NCBI GenBank assembly: GCA_030601545.1
Contig: JAUVTM010000114.1
Span: 1 to 6,925, forward strand
Reading direction: 5' to 3'
Length of the DNA stretch: 6,925 bases
From: Syntrophobacterales bacterium
GTDB taxonomy: Bacteria; Desulfobacterota; Syntrophobacteria; BM002
Position 1 is the stretch's first letter. Each line of letters begins with the position of its first letter. The notes beneath the pieces were generated by a model, which ran no database searches, was not told where the DNA came from, and worked only from the letters and a program-made list of their open reading frames with translations. The translations under genes and the position numbers were made by a program. Below, in pieces: positions 1-6,083 of this stretch.

Positions 1-20
1 ACAATCTGAAATCATCAAAT

Positions 21-25
21 GGAGG
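21..25 (+). promoter_or_regulatory. Shine-Dalgarno site of trpG
   Basis: GGAGG lies 7 bases before the GTG at 33. This supports the GTG start over the ATG at 42, which would be 16 bases away and would remove residues of the N-terminal strand. The trpG frame is open back to the window edge, so this site is the main argument that trpG starts here and is not the tail of a TrpE-TrpG fusion. Confidence 0.75.
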
Positions 26-32
26 ATTACCC

Positions 33-671
33 GTGATACTCATGATCGATAACTACGATTCATTTACGTACAACCTTGTTCAGTACTTGGGGGTGCTGGG
101 GTCTGAAGTGGAGGTACATCGGAACGATAAAATTACGCTGGATGAAATCGAGAGCATGAAACCGGAGCGGATTGTCATCTCACCCGGTCCGGGTACACCA
201 CAGTCGGCAGGAATTACCATCCCGGTAATTGAGCGATTCCATAGTAAGGTACCCATACTCGGAGTCTGTCTGGGACATCAGGGTATTGGAGCTGCGTTCG
301 GAGGCCGAGTAGTACACGCTGCCCAGCTCATGCATGGGAAGACTTCAGAAATCAGCCATGACGGCAAGAGTATTTTCCATGATTTGCCCGACCCTTTCAC
401 TGCTACGCGTTACCATTCGCTGGCAATCGAACGTAAGAGTTTGCCTTCCTGCCTGGAAGTATCAGCAGTAGCTGAGGACGGTGAAATTATGGGGTTGCGA
501 CACCGGGAGTATCCGGTGGAAGGAATTCAGTTCCACCCAGAATCGATTCTCACCAAAGAAGGTATGAGCATCTTGCAGAACTTCCTCAATCTTGAAGATG
601 CGTTACGTGAGAATGTGGTGGTTCAGGACCACAAAGGACACCAAGATCACAAAGAAAACAAGAATAGTTAG
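33..671 (+). CDS. trpG: Anthranilate synthase, glutamine amidotransferase subunit (component II)
   Basis: This is the class I glutamine amidotransferase that releases ammonia from glutamine and passes it to TrpE, which makes anthranilate from chorismate in the cytoplasm. Visible motifs are the N-terminal MIDNYDSFTYNL, the oxyanion segment PGPG (51-54), the nucleophile Cys79 in GVCLGHQ, YHS (127-129), and the His168/Glu170 pair in FHPE. It is 212 residues, whereas the family usually has about 190. The extra tail from about residue 199 (DHKGHQDHKE and beyond) is encoded by a 9-base repeat array and looks like an acquired extension, not a conserved part of the fold. The start is a GTG with a good Shine-Dalgarno site. 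PabA of folate synthesis has the same fold. The place before trpD argues for TrpG, though a shared TrpG/PabA role is possible. Confidence 0.96.
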   Translation: MILMIDNYDSFTYNLVQYLGVLGSEVEVHRNDKITLDEIESMKPERIVISPGPGTPQSAGITIPVIERFHSKVPILGVCLGHQGIGAAFGGRVVHAAQLMHGKTSEISHDGKSIFHDLPDPFTATRYHSLAIERKSLPSCLEVSAVAEDGEIMGLRHREYPVEGIQFHPESILTKEGMSILQNFLNLEDALRENVVVQDHKGHQDHKENKNS

Positions 672-730
672 TTTTTTAGGTGCTTCCAAGCCAAAATTTC
701 TCTTTGTGAACTTTGTGCTCTTTGTGGTTT
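628..730. repeat. Palindromic pair of CACAAAGnn arrays at the trpG/trpD junction
   Basis: The left arm (628-660) is three 9-base units, CACAAAGGA, CACCAAGAT and CACAAAGAA. The right arm (697-730) reads on the minus strand as CACAAAGAG, CACAAAGTT and CACAAAGAG, preceded by the same AC-C lead-in. The arms match at roughly 26 of 33 positions in inverted orientation and enclose about 36 bases. The transcript could form a large hairpin that contains the trpG stop codon and ends about 25 bases before the trpD ribosome binding site. The left arm is translated as the end of TrpG (HKG-HQD-HKE). A third, single array lies at 3365-3398. Inference: a small dispersed repeat inserted here and changed the TrpG terminus. 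Confidence 0.8.
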
Positions 731-755
731 ATGTCAATTTTGTCAAACTCTCAAA

Positions 756-760
756 AGGAG
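756..760 (+). promoter_or_regulatory. Shine-Dalgarno site of trpD
   Basis: AGGAG, in the context AAAAGGAGAAG, is 6 bases before the ATG at 767. It fixes the trpD start there, not at an in-frame ATG at 713, which lies inside the repeat and would add 18 unrelated residues. Confidence 0.85.
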
Positions 761-766
761 AAGACT

Positions 767-1822
767 ATGATTAAGACAGCCATCCAGAAAGTAGTCGATG
801 GCCAAGATCTGAGCGAAGAGGAAATGGAAGCTGCCATGGACGTGATCATGAGCGGCCAGGCCACACCAGCCCAGATCGGTTCCTTTATCACTGCACTCAG
901 ACTCAAAGGCGAGACCATTGAGGAGATCACTGGAGCCGCACGGGTCATGCGAGAAAAAGCCACCAAGATTGCTGTGGATAAATCTTTGGTGAGCATTGAT
1001 CGGGATGATATCAATCTGGACAAGGAAACCATAGTCGATACCTGCGGTACCGGTGGTGATGGCACCAACACCTTTAATGTTTCCACTACCACCGCCTTCG
1101 TAGTGGCTGGCTGTGGTTTACGGGTGGCCAAGCACGGCAATCGTTCGGTTTCGAGCCAGTGCGGCAGCGCGGATGTTATTGAAAGCTTGGGGGTAAAGCT
1201 GGACGTATCTCCAAAGGTGGTGGAGGAGTGCCTCAATCAGGTGGGGATCGGTTTTCTATTTGCACCAGCCCTGCATGGGGCCATGAAGTACGCCATTGGA
1301 CCTCGGAAAGAGATCGGAATCCGCAGCATCTTCAACATACTTGGCCCTCTCACAAACCCGGCGGGGGCCAATGTCCAGGTGCTCGGCGTCTACGATAAGT
1401 ACCTTACCCCAATTCTTGCCGAGGTTCTGAACAGGCTAGGCTCCCGGAGTGCCTTCGTGGTTTATGGTGAGGACAGTCTCGACGAGGTCAGCATCACAGG
1501 CCGAACCTTTGTGAGCGAGCTGAAAAATGGTCAGGTATCCAACTATAGCATTGAACCAGAAGACTTTGGCCTATCTCGCGCCTCCATCAGTGAGATCAAA
1601 GGCGGGGATGCTGAGACAAACAGGCAGATAGTGTTAGATGTGCTGCAAGGTGAACCGGGTGCTCCGAGAGACATTGTGCTACTCAATGCTGCTGCGGCAC
1701 TGGTTGCGGCAGGGATGGCTGGCGATTTTCACGAGGGTATAAAACAGGCGGCAGAGGCGATCGATTCTGGGCAGGCCATGAAAAAGCTGGACGCGCTGAT
1801 AGAAATTACCAACCGACAATAA
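767..1822 (+). CDS. trpD: Anthranilate phosphoribosyltransferase
   Basis: TrpD transfers the phosphoribosyl group of PRPP to anthranilate, giving N-(5-phosphoribosyl)anthranilate, the second committed step of tryptophan synthesis. The protein is 351 residues, near the usual 330-350. The N-terminal helical domain (about 1-70) is followed by the PRPP-binding glycine-rich loop CGTGGDGTNTFNVST (93-107), the anthranilate/PRPP segment KHGNRSVSSQCGSAD (122-136), the NILGPLTNPA motif (190-199) and the acidic metal-binding motif GEDSLDE (234-240). In the last motif Ser replaces the commoner Gly, but the Asp-Glu pair is intact. Residues 71-88, just before the glycine loop, are somewhat longer than in many homologues. 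It is not fused to TrpG. The gap to trpG is about 95 bases, mostly repeat, and trpC follows after 62 bases. Confidence 0.97.
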   Translation: MIKTAIQKVVDGQDLSEEEMEAAMDVIMSGQATPAQIGSFITALRLKGETIEEITGAARVMREKATKIAVDKSLVSIDRDDINLDKETIVDTCGTGGDGTNTFNVSTTTAFVVAGCGLRVAKHGNRSVSSQCGSADVIESLGVKLDVSPKVVEECLNQVGIGFLFAPALHGAMKYAIGPRKEIGIRSIFNILGPLTNPAGANVQVLGVYDKYLTPILAEVLNRLGSRSAFVVYGEDSLDEVSITGRTFVSELKNGQVSNYSIEPEDFGLSRASISEIKGGDAETNRQIVLDVLQGEPGAPRDIVLLNAAAALVAAGMAGDFHEGIKQAAEAIDSGQAMKKLDALIEITNRQ

Positions 1823-1884
1823 TGGACCTAGATCATCTGCCTGGGAATTAACCCTAATCTGCTAACCAGGCGAGTAGAATTGTC

Positions 1885-2664
1885 ATGATTCTCGACGACA
1901 TCGTTGCACGCAAAAAAGAGCGACTGGCCGAGCTTAAGAAGAGATCGGTGCAAAGCGAACTGGAACAGACAGTGGCTCTGGCGACCAGCCCCCGCGACTT
2001 CATTGCTGCGCTCAAATACGGCGGGAAGCCGGCAGTCATAGCTGAGATCAAGAAAGCCTCACCCTCGGCAGGGCAGATCCGGGCCAATCTTGAGGTAGAA
2101 AAGATTGCGGAAAGTTATGAGAAGGCAGGGGCTGCAGCCATCTCGGTGATTACCGAAGAGGATTTTTTTCAGGGCAAACTAGGATATCTGACCGAGGTGA
2201 AGACGGCGGTCTCTTTGCCGATTCTCTGTAAAGACTTTATCATAGATCCCATACAGGTTCTCGCCGCACGTGCCGCGGGCGCCGACGCACTGCTGTTAAT
2301 TGCAGCCATCCTGAAAAAAAGCTCTCTGTTGGAACTGTTGGGAATGGCTCGTGATCTGAGTATGGCCTGTTTGGTTGAGGTTCATAATGAGGAGGAAATG
2401 GAGCGGGTGCTGACAACGGATGCCCGCATCATCGGCATCAACAACCGCAACCTGCGGACCTTTCAGGTGAGCCTCGATACTACCCTTAGGTTACGTCCCA
2501 GCATTCCGCCAGATCGGTTGGTTGTAAGTGAAAGCGGTATTCAAGAACAGAGCGATTTGCAGTCCCTGGCGTCGGCGGCCGTTGATGCGGTATTGGTGGG
2601 AACCAGTCTCATGCGAGCAGAAGATCCAGGTCAAAAGCTGCGTGAACTAATGGGGAGGAGTTGA
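1885..2664 (+). CDS. trpC: Indole-3-glycerol-phosphate synthase
   Basis: TrpC closes the indole ring, converting 1-(o-carboxyphenylamino)-1-deoxyribulose 5-phosphate to indole-3-glycerol phosphate with loss of CO2 and water. The 259-residue (beta/alpha)8 barrel is the usual monofunctional length. Key residues visible by family comparison are Glu54 and Lys56 in AEIKKASPSAG, the general acid Lys116 in CKDFII, Glu165 in LVEVH, Asn186 in GINNRNL, and Glu216-Ser217 in SESGI. The phosphate-binding VGTSLM segment (238-243) is near the end. The start ATG is supported by the family-typical opening ILDDIVARKKERL, but its ribosome site is weak (AGGCGAG about 10 bases upstream), so translation may be lower than for its neighbours. 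It is not fused to TrpF. trpF follows after 43 bases. Confidence 0.97.
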   Translation: MILDDIVARKKERLAELKKRSVQSELEQTVALATSPRDFIAALKYGGKPAVIAEIKKASPSAGQIRANLEVEKIAESYEKAGAAAISVITEEDFFQGKLGYLTEVKTAVSLPILCKDFIIDPIQVLAARAAGADALLLIAAILKKSSLLELLGMARDLSMACLVEVHNEEEMERVLTTDARIIGINNRNLRTFQVSLDTTLRLRPSIPPDRLVVSESGIQEQSDLQSLASAAVDAVLVGTSLMRAEDPGQKLRELMGRS

Positions 2665-2707
2665 CAGATCTCACATCTTCTAACATGAAAAAGATCGAGT
2701 AGTTTCT

Positions 2708-3334
2708 ATGACCGTGCGTATAAAGATCTGTGGCATTACTAATAAGGAAGATGCATTAGCTGCGGCACATCTTGGTGCTGACGCCCTCGGCTTCATTTTT
2801 GCCCCCAGCCCCAGGAAAATCTCGGCCGAGAGAGCACGAGAAATAATAAAGGCCCTCCCACCCTTTATTAAGACAGTGGGGGTCTTTGTAGATGAAGATC
2901 CTGAGAGGGTGTCGTCCATAGTTGCTATGTGCGGTTTGGACGTTCTCCAGCTTCATGGCAGTGAGTCAATTGATTACTGCAGCAGCTTCGATCGCCGGGT
3001 GATAAAGGCGGTGCGGTTGCGAAGCCGGGATGACCTCGAAAATCTGTCGAAATATGTCAATGTTGTTGACGCCCTGCTACTTGATACTTACGTACCCAAC
3101 AAGCTCGGCGGCACAGGTATTACCTTTGATTGGAAGTTGGCTGTAGAGGCCAGAAGATACGGAAGGATAATTCTTGCAGGGGGTCTAAATCCCGAAAATG
3201 TGGCTGCTGCCATCAGCATGGTCAAGCCTTACGCTGTTGATGCCAGCAGTGGTCTGGAGCAAAGTCCGGGAGTCAAGGATCACGAGAAAATGGCACAGTT
3301 CATTGCAAGAGTCCGCCAGTCCGCGAGTCGATAA
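2708..3334 (+). CDS. trpF: Phosphoribosylanthranilate isomerase
   Basis: TrpF catalyses the Amadori rearrangement of N-(5-phosphoribosyl)anthranilate to the substrate of TrpC. The 208-residue single-domain barrel has the family-typical length. Motifs in order are KICGIT with the catalytic base Cys8, GFIFAPSPRKIS (29-39), VGVFVD (57-62), LQLHG (80-84), KAVRLRS (100-106), the catalytic acid Asp126 in LLLDT, GGTGITFDW (134-142), LAGGLNPENV (156-165) and the phosphate-binding VDASSGLE (177-184). No strong Shine-Dalgarno site sits directly before the ATG. The purine-rich GGGGAGGAG near the end of trpC (2652-2660) is too far away to serve this start directly. TrpF completes the first block of the operon; a long repeat-filled spacer separates it from trpB. 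Confidence 0.97.
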   Translation: MTVRIKICGITNKEDALAAAHLGADALGFIFAPSPRKISAERAREIIKALPPFIKTVGVFVDEDPERVSSIVAMCGLDVLQLHGSESIDYCSSFDRRVIKAVRLRSRDDLENLSKYVNVVDALLLDTYVPNKLGGTGITFDWKLAVEARRYGRIILAGGLNPENVAAAISMVKPYAVDASSGLEQSPGVKDHEKMAQFIARVRQSASR

Positions 3335-3364
3335 GGAGTATCGGGTCACAGGGTAAGACAACTG

Positions 3365-3398
3365 AACCACAGAGAGCACAAAGGGCACAAAGAGACAA
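3365..3398 (+). repeat. Single CACAAAGnn array downstream of trpF
   Basis: Three 9-base units, CACAGAGAG, CACAAAGGG and CACAAAGAG, follow the same AAC lead-in as the arms at the trpG/trpD junction. It is closest to the right arm of that palindrome read on the minus strand. No inverted partner is seen nearby, so this is a solo half-element. It starts 31 bases after the trpF stop codon. Confidence 0.8.
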
Positions 3399-3520
3399 GG
3401 TGTATATTTACAGGAGTTTACCCCAAGAATTGATGTTTAATCGCTCTATAGTGAGGCTATTAGCCTACTGCTGGTGATTTACAAATGAAAAGTGCATCTG
3501 CTTAGCTCTGTCTAGATGGA

Positions 3521-3718
3521 GCTTGAGGGCTGGGATTTTCCCGCAGCGGCGTATATAGCCAGCCTATGCCAATTTCAATTGATCAGCCTGCCCAGGCAAC
3601 ATGGCAAAGGCTGGCAATATCCGCAGCTCGGGCTGCCATCTACTTCGGCCCGAAGCACCACCGCCCGGCAAAGACAGCAGGCCGAGCGTAAGCGGAGGGA
3701 ATGTCCCAGCCCTCAAGC
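3521..3718. repeat. Palindromic element 1, outer stem with two internal arms
   Basis: The 22-base ends 3521-3542 and 3697-3718 are inverted complements at 20 positions (GCTTGAGGGCTGGG at the left, CCCAGCCCTCAAGC at the right). Two separate arms can fold inside. Arm A pairs GCCAGCCTATGCC (3558-3570) with GGCAAAGGCTGGC (3603-3615), extending outward by partly matched bases, with a small GCCTG/CAGGC hairpin in its loop. Arm B pairs GCTCGGGCTGCC (3626-3637) with 3676-3687 and is capped by the hairpin CTTCGGCCCGAAG (3643-3655). The whole folds as a three-way junction, either as single-stranded DNA or as RNA. No transposase is present, so it is a non-autonomous repeat or a structured RNA; the sequence does not decide between them. 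Confidence 0.72.
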
Positions 3719-3754
3719 GGTAGGGCTGACTAGCCCCAATTGGCGAAGTTGAAA

Positions 3755-3947
3755 GGACATTCCTTGTATTTGTTCTTGCGTTCGAGTCTCACGGTCTGGT
3801 CACTTCTGGCGCAGCTGGGTTTGGGGGAAGGCGCCCCCTCCCTGTTCCCCGTTCCTGCGGAACGGGGCCAGGGGCTCCCCCACCCACAGCTGCGGAAGTG
3901 GCACAGACCTTCCGCCAGTCACTTCAGAACAATTACAAGGAATGTCC
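3755..3947. repeat. Palindromic element 2, about 190-base near-continuous hairpin
   Basis: The terminal 22 bases (3755-3776 and 3926-3947) are inverted complements at 21 positions, beginning GGACATTCCTTGTA and ending TACAAGGAATGTCC. Pairing resumes inward: GGTCTG (3793-3798) with CAGACC (3904-3909), GTCACTTC (3799-3806) with GAAGTGGC (3895-3902), and CGCAGCTG (3810-3817) with CAGCTGCG (3887-3894). G-rich and C-rich tracts follow. The centre is a perfect 9-base stem CCCCGTTCC/GGAACGGGG with a TGC loop (3847-3867). The structure resembles MITE or REP/BIME-type elements. No open gene and no T run after the stem are present. Confidence 0.8.
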
Positions 3948-4090
3948 AGGTGGATTTGTCTCAATTATTATTAATACACTCATACTAACAAAAAAATGGG
4001 GTAATTCCTGGTATATTTAGCCCGTAATACTATCTAGTTTACTCTGTGGTTAAGATTCACCCCGGCGACCACTTACAATGAGGAGCGATT

Positions 4091-5320
4091 ATGGATAAGA
4101 CTGGCTACTATGGAATTTTCGGCGGTGCATTTATTCCAGAGATTCTTAGCACCACCCTCGAACAATTGCAGCTCGGTTTTCAGGAGGCCAAGGAAGATCC
4201 AGCTTTCTGGTCAACCTATCAAAGTCTGATGTCCACCTATTCATGCCGACCTACACCTCTGACTCACGCAGAAAATTTGAGCCGCCATTTTGGCGGACCC
4301 CAAATCTATCTAAAACGTGAAGACCTTAATCACACCGGTGCTCACAAGCTCAATAATGTTATGGGGCAAGGTTTACTGGTGCAAAGAATGGGAAAGACCC
4401 GCGTTATAGCCGAAACGGGGGCGGGGCAACACGGAGTCGCCACTGCAACGATGGCTGCCAAGTTCGGTTACTCATGCACGATCTACATGGGAGAGGTGGA
4501 CGTGGCACGGCAGCGGCCCAACGTTTTTTGGATGGAGCAATTGGGTGCCACAGTGGTACCAGTCAGAGATGGAGCCCGAATATTGAAAGATGCCATAAAT
4601 GAAGCTCTGCGCGATTGGTCTACGAATATGGACACTACACACTATGTACTGGGCACTGCCTGCGGACCTCACCCTTACCCGGAGATGGTATCCTATTTTC
4701 AGTCTATCATTGGTACGGAAGTGAGAGAGCAGATACTCCGACAAAGCGGCCGCGCACCCACGCGAGTGTATGCCTGTGTAGGTGGGGGATCCAATGCCCT
4801 GGGGGTATTCAGCGGTTTCCTTGATGATGCAGAAGTGGAGCTGGTAGGCGTTGAGGCTGGGGGCCAAGGTCTGGAGACCCACAAACACGCAGCCCGGCTG
4901 GCTTCAGAACATGGCAGCGTCGGCGTGGCCCAAGGCTATAAGACCTACTTTTTGCAGGACGATGACGGCCAGATGCTGGAGACGCACAGTGTGGCGGCCG
5001 GACTCGATTACATCGGGGTATCACCCATTCTCTCCGCTTATCATGAAGAGGGTAGGATCCGGTTTGAGGCGGCAACCGACGAAGAGGTGCTGGAGGCGAC
5101 CCGGTTGGTTATGAGAAAGGAGGGCATTATTCCTGCCTTGGAATCAGCTCATGCTCTGGCCGGAGCATTTCGCGAGGCACCGGAGATGAACGCAGATGGG
5201 GTGGTGCTAATCAATCTGTCAGGACGCGGGGACAAAGATATCTTCACCATTGCCGACGCTTTGGGAGATACAGCCTGGCAGTCCTTCATTACCACGAAGG
5301 CGGAGGAATACCGTGCTTGA
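4091..5320 (+). CDS. trpB: Tryptophan synthase beta chain
   Basis: TrpB is the PLP enzyme that condenses indole, channelled from TrpA, with serine to give tryptophan in the alpha2-beta2 complex. It is 409 residues, close to the usual length of about 400. The catalytic lysine is Lys86 in KREDLNHTGAHKLNN. Glu108 lies in AETGAGQHG. The PLP phosphate loop is GGGSNA (231-236), and Ser377, next to the cofactor ring nitrogen, is in LSGRGDKD. It belongs to the TrpA-dependent TrpB1 type. The opening GYYGIFGGAFIPEIL, in place of the common GxFGxFGGxYVPE, gives it a subtype flavour that I associate with Bacteroidetes/Chlorobi-like and some delta-type sequences; this is an impression. The start has GAGGAG 5 bases upstream. 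The end overlaps trpA by 8 bases. Confidence 0.97.
   Translation: MDKTGYYGIFGGAFIPEILSTTLEQLQLGFQEAKEDPAFWSTYQSLMSTYSCRPTPLTHAENLSRHFGGPQIYLKREDLNHTGAHKLNNVMGQGLLVQRMGKTRVIAETGAGQHGVATATMAAKFGYSCTIYMGEVDVARQRPNVFWMEQLGATVVPVRDGARILKDAINEALRDWSTNMDTTHYVLGTACGPHPYPEMVSYFQSIIGTEVREQILRQSGRAPTRVYACVGGGSNALGVFSGFLDDAEVELVGVEAGGQGLETHKHAARLASEHGSVGVAQGYKTYFLQDDDGQMLETHSVAAGLDYIGVSPILSAYHEEGRIRFEAATDEEVLEATRLVMRKEGIIPALESAHALAGAFREAPEMNADGVVLINLSGRGDKDIFTIADALGDTAWQSFITTKAEEYRA
5302..5306 (+). promoter_or_regulatory. Shine-Dalgarno site of trpA inside trpB
   Basis: GGAGG within the last codons of trpB is 6 bases before the GTG at 5313. It selects that GTG as the trpA start. An in-frame ATG at 5250 would add 21 residues unlike any TrpA start and would lie deep in trpB. 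Confidence 0.82.
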
Positions 5321-6074
5321 AGACTATATTCGTAACAAGCAGAAGGAAAAGGACATCCTGCTCATGGCCCATGTAGTGATGGGTTATCCTAGCATTGAGG
5401 AGACTTTTGAGCTGGTGCAGACAATTGTTGAGGCGGGTGTGGACCTGATGGAGTTACAGATTCCTTTTTCTGAGCCCATTGCTGACGGCCCGGTGATTCT
5501 GCAAGCAAATCAGGCTGCCCTCGCAGGTGGCGTCAGGGTAGATGACTGCTTTAGATTAGCCCGTAAGATCACGGACGCATTTGATATCCCGTTTCTTTTC
5601 ATGACCTACTACAATGTTGTTTTCAAAAGAGGAGAGGAACGTTTCTTCGCCGAGACGAGAGGGGCAGGTATTTGTGGTGCTATCGTTCCCGACATACCGC
5701 CGGAGGAGGGCGAGTCCTTCATGGCTGCTGCAACAGCCAATAACATTGATCCTATTTTCATTCTTGCACCCACATCCTCCTCCGAAAGGATCAACTACCT
5801 GGCGCGTTTTGGCCGCGGGTTCTTCTACTGTGTTGCCCGTAAGGGGATAACTGGGGCCAAGACCGATTTTTCTTCTGAACTGGATGAATTCCTTGCCCGA
5901 TGTAGGGAAGCAACCCAACTGCCGCTGGCTTTGGGTTTTGGGGTTAGCTCCAAAGAAGATGTGCAATTTCTTCGAGGTAAAGTGGAAATAGCTGTGGTGG
6001 GAAGCCAGGCCCTCAGATTGTTGAATACCAACGGAACCAGAGCGGTGGGAGATTTCTTTGGTAAACTCAGGTGA
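5313..6074 (+). CDS. trpA: Tryptophan synthase alpha chain
   Basis: TrpA cleaves indole-3-glycerol phosphate to indole and glyceraldehyde 3-phosphate and passes indole through the tunnel to TrpB. From the GTG start it is 253 residues, slightly shorter than the usual 260-270. The catalytic acids are Glu47 in MELQIPFSEP and Asp58 in ADGP. Other family features are MTYYN (97-101), VPDIPPEEG (125-133), Tyr172 with the GITG loop (178-181), GFGVS (208-212) and the phosphate-binding GS (230-231). The segment ELQIPFSEP differs from the common ELGIPFSDP, and the opening LLMAHVVMGYP differs from the common YLTAGDP. This places it in a distinct subgroup alongside the unusual TrpB. The 8-base overlap with trpB suggests translational coupling for equal subunit supply. 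It ends 9 bases before a convergent gene, with no evident terminator. Confidence 0.96.
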   Translation: MLEDYIRNKQKEKDILLMAHVVMGYPSIEETFELVQTIVEAGVDLMELQIPFSEPIADGPVILQANQAALAGGVRVDDCFRLARKITDAFDIPFLFMTYYNVVFKRGEERFFAETRGAGICGAIVPDIPPEEGESFMAAATANNIDPIFILAPTSSSERINYLARFGRGFFYCVARKGITGAKTDFSSELDEFLARCREATQLPLALGFGVSSKEDVQFLRGKVEIAVVGSQALRLLNTNGTRAVGDFFGKLR

Positions 6075-6083
6075 GTGTTTGTG

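Larger units (their letters stand above)
3335..4090. other. Long trpF-trpB spacer filled with repeats, no convincing gene
   Basis: This 756-base interval splits the trp cluster. It holds a CACAAAGnn array near its left end (3365-3398), then two large self-complementary elements (3521-3718 and 3755-3947), then an A/T-rich stretch of about 140 bases before the trpB ribosome site GAGGAG (4080-4085). Two short + strand reading frames (3516-3752 and 3740-3988) coincide with the palindromic elements and have no ribosome site or recognisable protein character. I see no Trp-rich leader peptide and no intrinsic terminator with a T run. A weak promoter-like pair, TTGTCT (3956-3961) and CATACT (3981-3986) with 19-base spacing, could give trpBA separate transcription, but support is poor. 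Confidence 0.8.

Noticed and set aside
1..52. Possible C-terminal end of trpE, with one frame open to a TAA at 50-52
   Set aside because: The stretch is too short to recognise any TrpE motif, and another frame stops at 7-9. Presence of trpE upstream is likely from context but cannot be shown here.
592..774. A 60-codon frame across the trpG end and repeat
   Set aside because: It overlaps trpG in another frame, and its Lys/Thr-rich residues come from the 9-base repeat.
3847..3867. Perfect CCCCGTTCC/GGAACGGGG hairpin as a terminator after trpF
   Set aside because: No T tract follows the stem. It is the centre of the larger palindromic element.
3516..3988. Two overlapping + strand reading frames of 78 and 82 codons in the trpF-trpB spacer
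   Set aside because: They coincide with the two palindromic elements, lack ribosome sites and show no protein-like pattern. The palindromes explain the sequence better.
4034..4043. CTAGTTTACT resembling part of the enteric trp operator
   Set aside because: Only a partial, non-dyad match. TrpR-type control is largely enteric, and there is no well-placed promoter around it.
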